From Chloroflexota bacterium (GTDB lineage Bacteria > Chloroflexota > UBA11872): a stretch of DNA of 48,644 nt. Positions 19,866 through 28,403 of this stretch are shown here, one piece after another (positions within the stretch are counted from its first letter, which is position 1; the number at the start of each line of letters is the position of its first letter). The stretch covers positions 1 to 48,644 of the forward strand of contig JAPOXD010000052.1 of the NCBI GenBank assembly GCA_026707285.1, in the 5' to 3' direction. Below the pieces are notes generated by a model. It was given only the letters and a program-made list of their open reading frames with translations, had not been told where the DNA came from and ran no database searches. Made by a program: the position numbers and the translations under genes.

Positions 19866-21422
19866 CTACGGAGTGGAGAAGTAGCGGTCGAGCAGAATCT
19901 GCCGGTCCGCCGGCAGTGCACGGCTCATGTCGGGACGCCCCACCGCCGTGCCGCGGCTTCCCGCCGACGGCTCGAACTCGCGCGACACGTCCGTGCCGAG
20001 CTCGAGCACGGGTCGCATGACCGTCTCCTGGCCTTCGGCGGTCGGATCGATGGAAATGGTTTCGAGGCGGCCTTCGGCGTCCAGCCGCTGATTGGCGGCC
20101 AGGCCCTCGATGTTGGCAGGCATCTCCTGGCCTTCGGCCGCCGAGCCGCCCAAGCCGCCGCCTTCGCCGCCGGACTGATTCATCATGGCCGCGTTGCCGG
20201 CGGCGGCCATGCCGCCCTGCCCCGGCATCGCGGATCCGTCCAGAGCGGACTCGCCTGGCAGTCCGGCGCTCGCCCCGGAGTCGGCGAGCATCTCGGCCAG
20301 CTCGGATTCGAGGGCTGCAAGCTCCTGCTGCATGGCCGCGTTGCCGGCGGCCGATTCCTCGACGGCCTCGAGCATGCTGGCCAGCTCCTCGAAGCTGGTG
20401 CGGGCGTCGCTGAGCCGGCCGCTCTCCAGGGCTTCCGCCAGGTCTCCCAGGGGTTCCGCCATCCGGGGATCCGCGGCTGCCGCGGCGGCTGCCTCGCCGA
20501 GACGTTCAGCAAGCTCTTCCCGCTGGGCCGCGCTCAGCTGCGACAGCTCGGCGGCGAGGCGGCGCAGCTCCGACGCCGCGGCCGCATACTCGCGATTCCC
20601 AAGCTCGCGACCGAGCCGCCGCCCCTCGTCCGACAGGCGCAGATGCTCCGAGGCTTCGTGGAGCGCCTGCGCCGCCGTGCCGGCTTCGGGATCGAGCTGC
20701 GCGCGCAGCTCGTCGATCGCCGCCTGCATGCGCTCGATCTCCGCGGCGGTTGCCGGATCGAGCGCTGCCGCCGAATCGCCGGGCGCCGCCGGAGCGGGAG
20801 CCGCGGTGTCGGACTGCGCGACATCGCCGCGATCGAGGGAAAGCGGCGGGTTGATCGTGCGCCAAAACGGGGTAAAGCTGATTGCGGCCGCCCACGCCGC
20901 AAGCGCGGTGGCTGCCAGCGCCATGATCAATAGATCGCGTCTGGCGACGCCGTACGGCATGGCCCCGCCGGGATTCAGGCGACCCGCGGCCGCCAGCGCG
21001 TCGGCGTGCTGCAACTCGCGCACGTCGGGATCGACGTTGCGCAGCTCGGCAATCGCCGTCGACAGACGCTCGTGCAAGCCCGCCCGGCTGTCGTAGGCCA
21101 GCGCCACGTCACCGGGCGCCGGCACATGGAGCGCCACCCCGGCCAGCACGACGACGCCGGCCAGCGCCAGCGCGATGCCGGTTGGGACCAGGAGATTGGG
21201 ACCTCCCAGCCACGCGGCCGGCACCGCGATGATGAGCGTGCCCGCGATTCCCAACGTGACCAGGCGCGGCGCCAGGGCCAGCGCGCGGGCGCGTTGTCGG
21301 CGGCGCGCCAGCTGCAACAGCCGCAGGCCCAGCGCCTTCCGGCCGTAGGCCGTCCCGCGAAAGCTGGGCCGTGGCAGCGAAACGCCCGGCCATGCCGCCC
21401 GGCGAGCGCTGGCGTTGATCAT
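19866..21422 (-). CDS. large membrane-anchored Ala/Glu-rich coiled-coil protein of the MoxR cluster
   Basis: A 518-residue protein. The ATG at 21422 has a CCGGAG ribosome site just upstream; a longer frame would overlap recN. Membrane-like segments lie near 41-61, 65-85 and 143-165. Residues 200-400 are strongly Ala/Glu/Leu-rich and helical, then comes a Gly/Met-rich stretch, and the C-terminus ends in LPADRQILLDRYFSTP. Such proteins with a ...R-YF terminus commonly head MoxR/DUF58/VWA clusters, but their role is unknown. The helical part probably lies outside the membrane as a scaffold. It shows no enzymatic motif. Confidence 0.8.
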   Translation of the reverse strand: MINASARRAAWPGVSLPRPSFRGTAYGRKALGLRLLQLARRRQRARALALAPRLVTLGIAGTLIIAVPAAWLGGPNLLVPTGIALALAGVVVLAGVALHVPAPGDVALAYDSRAGLHERLSTAIAELRNVDPDVRELQHADALAAAGRLNPGGAMPYGVARRDLLIMALAATALAAWAAAISFTPFWRTINPPLSLDRGDVAQSDTAAPAPAAPGDSAAALDPATAAEIERMQAAIDELRAQLDPEAGTAAQALHEASEHLRLSDEGRRLGRELGNREYAAAASELRRLAAELSQLSAAQREELAERLGEAAAAAAADPRMAEPLGDLAEALESGRLSDARTSFEELASMLEAVEESAAGNAAMQQELAALESELAEMLADSGASAGLPGESALDGSAMPGQGGMAAAGNAAMMNQSGGEGGGLGGSAAEGQEMPANIEGLAANQRLDAEGRLETISIDPTAEGQETVMRPVLELGTDVSREFEPSAGSRGTAVGRPDMSRALPADRQILLDRYFSTP

Positions 21423-21519
21423 CCGAACTCCGGTCGATGCCGGGCGTGCGGCGCGCGACGGACCTCCGCGGCGCACGCCGGACCCACGCCCTGCCCCGGC
21501 GGGACAGGTAGCAGCGAGC

Positions 21520-23307
21520 CTAGCATCGGCGCCCAGCCGCCTCCGTGGCATACCCACCGGATGGCTCGGCGCGGCCGGCGTCCTTCCATGCCTCCGCGTC
21601 GGCCAGGAGATCGCGCGCCACGCGCCGTCCGGCGGTGGTGCGGCTGCCGCCCATGGCCGCGATTTCCTCGACCACGGCGTCAGGATCCAGCCGCCGCACG
21701 TCGGTCAGGGCGCCCGCCGCCTCGTCGTGTTTCTCCACCACGAAGTGCGTGTCGGCGAAGGCCGCCACCGAGGGCAGGTGGGTCACGCACAGGACTTGGT
21801 GGGCCCGCGCCAGCCGGGCTAGCTTTTGCCCGACGACGTCGCCGCTGCGTCCGCCCACGCCCACGTCGATCTCGTCGAAAATCAGCGTCGGAGTCTCGTC
21901 GGCGGCGGCGAGCGCCGACTTGAGCCCCAGCAGAATCCGCGACATTTCCCCACCCGAAGCAACCGCCGCCAGCGACCGCACCGGCTGCCCGCGGTTCACG
22001 CTGAGCTGCATTTCCCCCAGGTCCACGCCTGATCGATCGAAAGCCACCGGCTCCTCGCCTTCGCCGAGCACAAGCCCGACGGCATCGGCCCGTGTGTGAA
22101 GCGGGAACTCCACCGCGGCGTCGGGCAGGTTGAGGTTCGCCAGCTCGCAGGCAATCACCCGCGTCAGCCGCTTGGCGGCGTCCAGACGGCGCGTGCGCAG
22201 GTCCTGCGCCGCGCGCGCGAGATCCGCTTCGAGGGCAGCCTGCTCGGCGGCAAGTCCCCGCCGCCGGTCGTCGGCGGCGCCCAGATCCGCAAGCTGCCGA
22301 CGCGCATCGTCGGCAAATCCCAACACCTCGGCCAGCGAGTCGCCGTATTTGCGCTTGAGCGTCTCCAGCAGGTCGAGCCGCGCGTTGATTTCCTCCAGCC
22401 GGGGCGGATCGTACTCGATGTCTGCGGCATAGGCGGAAATGGACTGCGCGGCGTCGGTGATCACGGCCTGCGCCTCGGCGATCTGGTCCGCCGCGGGTTT
22501 GACCGCCGGATCGAGGTCGGCGATCTCGGCCAGGGTGGCCATCGCCTCGCCCAAGCGGTCCACCGCCGCCCCGGCGTCATCGCCCGTCAGGAGACGCTCG
22601 GAGACGCCGGCCAGCTCGCGCAGGCGCTCCGCGTTGGCCAGCACCTGGCGCTCGACGCGCAGCGCCTCGTCTTCGTCAAGCGACAGGCTCGCCCCATCGA
22701 TCTCACTCACCTGGAAGGACAGCAGGTCGATCAGGCGCGCGGTCTCTCGGGCGTCCCGTCGCAACTCCGCGTCTTCGGCCTTGACGGCGCGCCAGCGGTC
22801 CACCAGTCGAGCCACCTCCTGGCGCTCGGGCAAGTGGCCGCCGTAGCGGTCGAGGTACTCGAGCTGCCGCGCGGGGCGAAAGAGCGACTGATGCTCAACC
22901 TGCCCATGAATATCGATCAGGTGAGGCCCCAGCTCGGCCAGGGCTCGCACCGGCACGGCGCGCCCGTTGACGCGCGCCACGGAGCGCGCCACGGAGCGCG
23001 CCACGCCGTTGACGATCACCTCCCGCGAAATCAGCAGCGACTCGTCCGGCTCGATGCCGTACGCCTTCAGCGCGGCGGAAAGGCCCGCGCTCTCCGGCGG
23101 CGTGAAGACGCCGTCCACGTACGCCGCCCGCGCGCCGGCGCGCACGTCTTCGGGCCGCGCTCGGCGGCCCAGCAGCAGGTCGATCGCGTCGATCAGAATC
23201 GACTTGCCGGCGCCCGTCTCGCCGGTAAGCACGTTGAAACCCGGCTCCAGCGCAAGCTCGACAGAGTCGATCAAGGCCAGGTTCTGCACCCGCAGCCGGA
23301 GCAGCAC
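21520..23307 (-). CDS. recN: DNA repair protein RecN
   Basis: A 595-residue SMC-like ATPase in double-strand break repair. I set the start at the GTG at 23305-23307, giving VLLRLRVQNLALIDSVEL, the family's standard N-terminus, 5 bp after the nadK stop; a much longer open frame overlaps nadK and is spurious. Walker A TGETGAGKS is at 28-36. A long coiled-coil middle follows, then the ABC signature VASGGEMSRILLGLK and Walker B TLIFDEIDVGVGG. Near residue 105 the repeated SVARSVAR reflects a 12-bp tandem repeat at 22973-23004. The C-terminus is about 20 residues longer than usual and low in complexity. Confidence 0.93.
   Translation of the reverse strand: MLLRLRVQNLALIDSVELALEPGFNVLTGETGAGKSILIDAIDLLLGRRARPEDVRAGARAAYVDGVFTPPESAGLSAALKAYGIEPDESLLISREVIVNGVARSVARSVARVNGRAVPVRALAELGPHLIDIHGQVEHQSLFRPARQLEYLDRYGGHLPERQEVARLVDRWRAVKAEDAELRRDARETARLIDLLSFQVSEIDGASLSLDEDEALRVERQVLANAERLRELAGVSERLLTGDDAGAAVDRLGEAMATLAEIADLDPAVKPAADQIAEAQAVITDAAQSISAYAADIEYDPPRLEEINARLDLLETLKRKYGDSLAEVLGFADDARRQLADLGAADDRRRGLAAEQAALEADLARAAQDLRTRRLDAAKRLTRVIACELANLNLPDAAVEFPLHTRADAVGLVLGEGEEPVAFDRSGVDLGEMQLSVNRGQPVRSLAAVASGGEMSRILLGLKSALAAADETPTLIFDEIDVGVGGRSGDVVGQKLARLARAHQVLCVTHLPSVAAFADTHFVVEKHDEAAGALTDVRRLDPDAVVEEIAAMGGSRTTAGRRVARDLLADAEAWKDAGRAEPSGGYATEAAGRRC
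22973..23004. repeat. 12-bp tandem repeat inside recN
   Basis: The unit CGCGCCACGGAG occurs twice (22973-22984, 22985-22996), plus 8 bases of a third copy. On the coding strand it yields the duplicated residues SVAR-SVAR, in frame, between the conserved INGVAR and NGRAV segments. It is probably a slippage product that keeps the reading frame. Confidence 0.8.
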
Positions 23308-23312
23308 GCGAC

Positions 23313-24176
23313 CTAGGAATCCGAGTTTGACGGACGCGCGAGCTGATGGGGAACGCGCCAGCGCAGCTTCTCCGCCAGCGTGGCGTAGAAGTAGCTGCGC
23401 GACTGCATCCTCGCGAACTGGGCCACGTGTTTTGATGCGCGGCACACTACGCGATCGCCGGCGTCCAGCAGATATTGCGTTTGGCCGTCGATCGACAGCG
23501 TGGCCTCGTGGGTGGTGCGCACGCCGATGTCGATGGTGACGTCCCGGCCCACCACGATCGAGTTGGCCGGCGTCAGAAACGGCGCGATCGGGGTGACGAC
23601 AAGCTCGCGAACCTCGGGATGCAGCACCGGGCCTCCGGCGGCCTGGGTGTAGCCGGTGGTGCCGGTGGGCGTAGCCACGATCACGCCGTCGGCGGTGTAG
23701 GTGGTGAGCTCGGCGTCGTCGATGCGAACCTCGACCTCGACGACGCGCGCGATGCGCCCGCGGCCGACCACCACGTCGCCTGCGGCAATGCCTCGCATCT
23801 CCGCCCCGCCGCTGCCCGTGTGGGTCCAGTCGATGAGCAGCCGGGGCTCGATCCAATAGCGGCCCGCCACGAGGTCGGGCAAGCGGGCATCCAGGTCGGC
23901 GCCGCTGAATTCGGTGAGAAATCCGATGCGTCCATAGTTGACGCCCGCGCAGGGCACGCCGAACGGCGCCGCGGTGCGCGCGGCGCGCAGCACGGTGCCG
24001 TCGCCGCCGAACGTCAGGAGGAGATCGGAGCCCTCAATCGCGTTCGGTTCGTCGACGATCTCGAAGGACGACGACGCCCACGCGTCGACGCCAAGTTCTC
24101 CAAGCCGCTCGCGTACGCGGTCGGCATGGCGAATCGACGCCGCGATATGAGGCTGATAGAGCAATCCAACGCGCAT
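23313..24176 (-). CDS. nadK: NAD kinase
   Basis: Phosphorylates NAD+ to NADP+. A 287-residue protein with the ATP-NAD kinase motif GGDGT at 57-61 and the conserved NYGRIGFLTEF. YTADGVIVATPTGTTGYTQAAGGPVLHPE marks the NAD-binding GD-T-TGSTAY region, where TGTTGYTQAAGG is a mild variant. The N-terminus MRVGLLYQPH is normal. It lies 30 bp downstream of the tlyA-like gene and 5 bp upstream of recN, a common bacterial neighbourhood (tlyA-nadK-recN). Confidence 0.95.
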   Translation of the reverse strand: MRVGLLYQPHIAASIRHADRVRERLGELGVDAWASSSFEIVDEPNAIEGSDLLLTFGGDGTVLRAARTAAPFGVPCAGVNYGRIGFLTEFSGADLDARLPDLVAGRYWIEPRLLIDWTHTGSGGAEMRGIAAGDVVVGRGRIARVVEVEVRIDDAELTTYTADGVIVATPTGTTGYTQAAGGPVLHPEVRELVVTPIAPFLTPANSIVVGRDVTIDIGVRTTHEATLSIDGQTQYLLDAGDRVVCRASKHVAQFARMQSRSYFYATLAEKLRWRVPHQLARPSNSDS

Positions 24177-24206
24177 GGCATGGCCCGTCGCCGACTTTGC
24201 CGCATT

Positions 24207-24947
24207 CTAGTGGGGCGCGGGCCACGGCGGCGCCAGGTGCACGAAGGTCTCCCGGTTGCCTCCGACGCCGGACACCGGGCTGGGGCACGTCGCCACCCGG
24301 ACGTAGCCGGCGCGCGCCAGCCAAGACTGAAAGTCCTGCAACACCGCGTCGCGCTGCGCCTGGCTCTTGACCACGCCGTCCGCGGGCACGCTCTTGCCCG
24401 GCAGCTCGAACTGCGGCTTGAGCAGCACGACCATCCATCGCGCCGCCGGCGCCGCGCGAACCAGCGAGTCGAGCACGTCGCGCAGCCGGATGAAGGCGAG
24501 GTCGGCGACGACCGCATCGACTGCCGGCTCGATGGCGCCGAGATTCCTGACGTCCGTGCCTTCGCGCACGTCAACCCGTGGATCGTCACACAGAGTTTGA
24601 GCGAGCTGTCCGTGCCCCACGTCGACGGCCACAACGCCTGCGGCGTCCCGCTGGAGCAGCACGTCGGTGAAGCCGCCGGTTCCGGCGCCAGCGTCGAGCA
24701 CGCGGAGCCCGCACGGATCCAGGCCGAATTGGTCGAGAGCGAAGGCCAGCTTGCGCCCGCCGCGTCCCACGTAGCGCGACGCTTCCGCGTCCACTTCGAT
24801 GGCAGCGTCGGACGCGACGGCGCGCCCCGGCCCACGAACCGGCGCGTCGTCGACTCGCACGAAGCCGTCACGCACGTACTGGCGCGCCTGGGCGCGCGTG
24901 GGCGCCAGTCCGCGGCGAACAAGCTCGCTATCCAGCCGGCGCTTCAC
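24207..24947 (-). CDS. tlyA: TlyA-family rRNA methyltransferase (S4 and FtsJ domains)
   Basis: A 246-residue protein with an N-terminal S4 RNA-binding domain (KRRLDSELVRRGLAPTRAQARQYVRDG, residues 2-28) and an FtsJ-like methyltransferase domain. The SAM motif is VLDAGAGTGGFTDVLL (83-98), followed by VAVDVGHGQLA and VVLLKPQFE. TlyA enzymes 2'-O-methylate rRNA in the ribosome; some are also called haemolysins, a doubtful name. It lies 9 bp after hisB, with nadK and recN following, an arrangement common in bacteria. Confidence 0.9.
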   Translation of the reverse strand: MKRRLDSELVRRGLAPTRAQARQYVRDGFVRVDDAPVRGPGRAVASDAAIEVDAEASRYVGRGGRKLAFALDQFGLDPCGLRVLDAGAGTGGFTDVLLQRDAAGVVAVDVGHGQLAQTLCDDPRVDVREGTDVRNLGAIEPAVDAVVADLAFIRLRDVLDSLVRAAPAARWMVVLLKPQFELPGKSVPADGVVKSQAQRDAVLQDFQSWLARAGYVRVATCPSPVSGVGGNRETFVHLAPPWPAPH

Positions 24948-24956
24948 CGGCTGCGA

Positions 24957-25556
24957 CTAGGTTTCGAGGGTGCCCTTGGTGCTGGGCACCTGGCCCTCAC
25001 GGCGCGGATCGAGCGCGGTGGCCGCGTCGAGGGCGCGCGCCAGCGCCTTGAAGATGGCTTCGGCCTTGTGGTGGTCGTCGCGCCCGGCGAGCAGCCGCAC
25101 GTGCACCGCCGCCCCCAGATGGCGGGCGAACGACCCGATGAAGTGCTCGATGAGCGAGGTTTCGAGGTCGCCGATCGCGTCCTGCTGAAACTCCGCGTCG
25201 AACGACAGATGGTCGCGCCCGGCCAGGTCCACGGCCACGTTGGCCAGCGCCTCGTCCATGGGCACGGTGGCGTCGGCCATGCGGGCGATACCCGCGCGAT
25301 CGCCTAGGGCGTCATTGCACGCCTTGCCGAGGGTGATGCCGACGTCCTCAGCCGTGTGGTGCCCGTCGACGTTGAGATCGCCGTTTGCCTGGACGTCGAG
25401 GTCGAACATGCCGTGCTTGGCGATCTGGCCCAGCATGTGGTCCAGGAACCCGATGCCCGTGGTTCCCTCGAAGTGGCCCGTGCCGTCGATGTCCACGGTC
25501 ACCGTGACGTCGGTCTCGTCCGTTGTTCGCTGGACGGAGGCGGTGCGGTCAGCCAA
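24957..25556 (-). CDS. hisB: imidazoleglycerol-phosphate dehydratase
   Basis: Step of histidine synthesis: dehydrates imidazole glycerol phosphate to imidazole acetol phosphate. A 199-residue monofunctional form. The metal-binding motifs GFLDHMLGQIAKHG and DGHHTAEDVGI are intact, and the second half repeats the pattern around FARHLGAAVHVRLLAGRDDHHKAEAIFKA. No phosphatase domain is fused. It lies 42 bp after hisD. The other his genes are not in the window, so the pathway is scattered. Confidence 0.96.
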   Translation of the reverse strand: MADRTASVQRTTDETDVTVTVDIDGTGHFEGTTGIGFLDHMLGQIAKHGMFDLDVQANGDLNVDGHHTAEDVGITLGKACNDALGDRAGIARMADATVPMDEALANVAVDLAGRDHLSFDAEFQQDAIGDLETSLIEHFIGSFARHLGAAVHVRLLAGRDDHHKAEAIFKALARALDAATALDPRREGQVPSTKGTLET

Positions 25557-25598
25557 TGCCGGCGACCCTCTCGTGCGCGTGTTGCCGCGACATTGTAG

Positions 25599-26927
25599 TC
25601 ACGGGCCGACGGGGTTCTGACGGCGCTCGGCGGCTCGCGCGTGACCTTCCAGCCGCTCCGCCCGCGCCATGCGGGCGGCCACCGGCGCCAGTCGCTGTGA
25701 GTCGGCCGCGTCGAGCCGCACCACGCTCATGGACTTCAGAAAGGCATAGACCCCGCACGGCGACGCGAACCGCGCCGTGCCGCCGGTGGGCATGACGTGA
25801 CTCGGACCGGCCACGTAGTCGCCGTGCACCTCGGGCGAGCCGGCGCCGACGAACACGCCGCCGGCGTTGCGCACCCCTTCCAGCAGCCGCTCCGGATCGG
25901 CCACCAGCAGGCACAGGTGCTCGGGCGCGTATTCGTTGGCCAGCGTCACGGCCTCGTTCAGACTCGCCACGACGCCCACGCCGCCCCGGGCGGCAAAGCT
26001 GTCGGCGGCGACGTCCCGGCGCGGCAGCAGCTCCAGCTGGCGCTCGATCTCTTGGACGATCCTCGCGGCGAACTCGGCGGAGTCCGTGAGGGCGATGGGG
26101 CTGGCCGGACCGCCGTGCTCGGCCTGGGCGATGAGGTCGGCCGCGACATCCGCCGGATCGGCGCTCGCGTCGGTGATCACCAGGGTCTCGGTTGGTCCCG
26201 GCAGCACGCTCACGCCGGTGAGGCCAAACACCTCGCGCGTCGCGAGCACCACCCAGGCGTTGCCGGGGGCGACGACCGCGTCGCAGCGGGGCACCGACGC
26301 CGTTCCAACGGCCATGGCGGCAATCGCCTGCGCGCCGGAAACCAGGAACACCCGATCCACGTCGGCGATGTGGGCGGCGAGGGCGATGACGGGGTCGATG
26401 CCGGACTCGGCGGCGGCCGTGCAAACCACGATCTCGCGCACGCCTGCCACGCGCGCCGGAATGGCCGTCATCAGCACCGACGAGGCCAGCGGACCGGACG
26501 CGCCGGGGATGTGAATCCCGGCTCGATCGACCGGCATCCAGCGCTGCCCCACGCCGGTTACCTCGTCGAAGAAGTCTCGCGGCATCTGACGTTGGTGGAA
26601 CACCCGGATGCGCTCGGCGGCGACTTCGAGGTCGGACGCCAGGTCGGACGGGGCCTTGTCGCGCGCCGCTGTCAGCTCCGCCGGGGTTACTTCGAAGCGC
26701 GATGGAATGTGGTCGCCCACCTTGGCGCCGATCTCTCGCAGCGCGTCGTCGCCGTCGGCCCGCACGCGCTCGACGACCTTGGCGACGAACTCCCGAGGGC
26801 TCAGGGACTCGCCAAAGACCTCCGACGCGCGGCGCCGCGCCGCCTCGTCGATGACGGCCAACTCGCCGTGCCTGGCGATCAGCTCCCGGCGCACGGCGTC
26901 GGCGCCGTGAACTACGCGAATGCTCAC
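25599..26927 (-). CDS. hisD: histidinol dehydrogenase
   Basis: Last enzyme of histidine synthesis, oxidising histidinol to histidine with two NAD+ and zinc. 442 residues. The motifs GIHIPGASGPLASSVLMTAIPARVAGV, the Gln-His metal region (DLIAQAEHGGPASPI) and AGPSHVMPTGGTARFASPCGVYAF are all present. The start ATG at 26927 follows dtd by 30 bp. The unconserved Arg-rich C-terminal tail is about 20 residues long. Confidence 0.96.
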   Translation of the reverse strand: MSIRVVHGADAVRRELIARHGELAVIDEAARRRASEVFGESLSPREFVAKVVERVRADGDDALREIGAKVGDHIPSRFEVTPAELTAARDKAPSDLASDLEVAAERIRVFHQRQMPRDFFDEVTGVGQRWMPVDRAGIHIPGASGPLASSVLMTAIPARVAGVREIVVCTAAAESGIDPVIALAAHIADVDRVFLVSGAQAIAAMAVGTASVPRCDAVVAPGNAWVVLATREVFGLTGVSVLPGPTETLVITDASADPADVAADLIAQAEHGGPASPIALTDSAEFAARIVQEIERQLELLPRRDVAADSFAARGGVGVVASLNEAVTLANEYAPEHLCLLVADPERLLEGVRNAGGVFVGAGSPEVHGDYVAGPSHVMPTGGTARFASPCGVYAFLKSMSVVRLDAADSQRLAPVAARMARAERLEGHARAAERRQNPVGP

Positions 26928-26957
26928 GGCTGGGCCGCGAAGAAGCGCGAACGTCGG

Positions 26958-27425
26958 CTACGCGCGACGGCGCGCGATGTGTCGGTCATGGCTATCCAGA
27001 ATGATGGTGACGGGCCCCTCGTTGACCAACTCGACATCCATGGCGGCCCCGAACTCGCCGTGGCTCACGGGCACGCCCAGCGCCTCGAGGGCGGCGCCAA
27101 ACTCCTGCACCAACGGTTCGGCGATTGCCGGCGCGGCCGCGCCGGTGAAGCTGGGGCGCCGGCCCTTGCGCGTTTCGGCGATCAGGGTGAACTGCGACAC
27201 CACCAGCACGGCCCCCGCCGTATCCAGCACGGATCGATTCATGCGCCGGTCCGCGTCCGGCATGATGCGCAGATTGGCGACCTTCTCCGCGAGATAGCGC
27301 ACGTCGCCGGGACCGTCGCCCTCCGCCGCGCCGACCAACGCCAGAAATCCCGGACCAATGGCCGCTACCTCCCGGCCGCCCACGGACACACGGGCTCGCG
27401 AAACTCGTTGAATGACGACGCGCAT
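26958..27425 (-). CDS. dtd: D-aminoacyl-tRNA deacylase
   Basis: A 155-residue DTD1-type enzyme that removes D-amino acids from mischarged tRNA. Typical motifs are MRVVIQRVSRARVSV at the start, LVVSQFTLIAETRKGRRPSF (the SQFTL motif) in the middle and ELVNEGPVTIILDS (the NxGPVT motif) near the end. Length is standard. It lies 12 bp behind the fmdB-like gene, so both are probably read from the promoter at about 27865. Confidence 0.95.
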   Translation of the reverse strand: MRVVIQRVSRARVSVGGREVAAIGPGFLALVGAAEGDGPGDVRYLAEKVANLRIMPDADRRMNRSVLDTAGAVLVVSQFTLIAETRKGRRPSFTGAAAPAIAEPLVQEFGAALEALGVPVSHGEFGAAMDVELVNEGPVTIILDSHDRHIARRRA

Positions 27426-27437
27426 GGAGATCGCGCC

Positions 27438-27797
27438 TCAATCGGACGCGGCGCCCTTCGCCGGCTCGGCCTTCGCGTCGGATTTGGCCGCCGCCGGCTC
27501 CTTCGCGGGGGTCTCTTTGGTCGCCCCGTCCTTGACCGGCTTGTCCGCCGCGTCCTTGCCGGCGTCGCCGGACTCCGTTGGGGCCTTGCCGTCGTCCTTG
27601 AACTTGTTCTTTTCGTCGCTGGAGCGGCTGTCGGTGGCGTACCAGCCCTCGCCCTTGAAGATGATGCCGGCCGCGTGAAAGACCTTGCGCAAACGGCCCT
27701 GACACTCCGGACACTGGGTTGCCGGCTCGTCGCTGAACTTCTGCACCAGGTCGAAGTTGTGGCCGCACGCGGTGCATTCGTATTCGTAGGTCGGCAC
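27438..27797 (-). CDS. FmdB-family zinc ribbon protein
   Basis: A 119-residue protein. The GTG at 27795-27797 gives VPTYEYECTACGHNF, the family's standard start; an ATG 12 codons earlier is less likely. A zinc ribbon is formed by C8-x2-C11 and C29-x2-C32, followed by FHAAGIIFKGEGWYATD, the usual end of the family core. The remainder (from about residue 60) is a Lys/Ala/Glu/Asp-rich disordered tail. The family's function is unknown; some members regulate amidase or formamidase genes. First gene of the dtd-his-recN run. Confidence 0.88.
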   Translation of the reverse strand: MPTYEYECTACGHNFDLVQKFSDEPATQCPECQGRLRKVFHAAGIIFKGEGWYATDSRSSDEKNKFKDDGKAPTESGDAGKDAADKPVKDGATKETPAKEPAAAKSDAKAEPAKGAASD

Positions 27798-27863
27798 GCG
27801 GCGGGGCTCCTTGAGGAAAGCTTGGGCCGCCATGGGTTGCCGGCATGCGGCGGCGCCAGCGGG

Positions 27864-27891
27864 ATTATACGAACGGGCCGGGTTCTCCCAA
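27864..27891 (-). promoter_or_regulatory. sigma-70-like promoter of the fmdB-dtd-hisDB run
   Basis: On the minus strand a perfect TATAAT (27864-27869) is preceded by TTGGGA (27886-27891) with a 16-bp spacer. Transcription would start near 27857, leaving about 60 bases before the GTG of the zinc ribbon gene. Confidence 0.6.
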
Positions 27892-28067
27892 CGACCATCG
27901 GCATCTCGCTGTGCATGCCGCGGGTATGTTGACTGGGACCTTCAGGACCGACCCACCACCTCACGGGCCGTCCCGATGCCCGCCTCGATTGGCGCGTTTC
28001 GCACCGATTGCAGAAAGGACGGGTGCTAGGATTGGCCGCAGGGGAAAGCCGTTGCGGGTCGGTGCAT

Positions 28068-28403
28068 ATGCGGTGTCCGGAGTGCAGCCATCAGAACACC
28101 GAGGGCGCTTGGCTGTGCATCAACTGCGGCGAGAAGCTGCCTCGACCCGAGACGACCGAAGCCGATCTGAGCTCTGAGACGGCCACCCCGGACGAATCCG
28201 GCAAGTTTGCGCCAAAGATCAGCGAGAATCTGCGCCGATTGCGTGAGCAGACGGAGCGCGAGCGAGCCGCGTCGGAGCCTCGCGCGCGCAAGACCGCGCC
28301 GAGTACGCCGTCGACCAACCTGCTGGGATTGCCGTTGACCGTGTGGGCCGCCGTGGCGATCCTTCTCATCGCCTTCGTCATCGTCGTCTCGAACCTGCAG
28401 TAG
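28068..28403 (+). CDS. zinc-ribbon protein with a C-terminal membrane anchor
   Basis: A 111-residue protein; start taken at ATG 28068 (M-R-C-P-E-C), though the frame is open further upstream. A zinc ribbon is formed by C3-x2-C6 and C17-x2-C20 (WLCINCGEKL). A charged, helical linker rich in Arg and Glu follows, and a single C-terminal span (LTVWAAVAILLIAFVIVVSNL, about 90-110) ends almost at the terminus. This is the layout of a tail-anchored protein with its zinc ribbon in the cytoplasm. Function unknown. It is divergent from the fmdB-like gene. Confidence 0.8.
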   Translation: MRCPECSHQNTEGAWLCINCGEKLPRPETTEADLSSETATPDESGKFAPKISENLRRLREQTERERAASEPRARKTAPSTPSTNLLGLPLTVWAAVAILLIAFVIVVSNLQ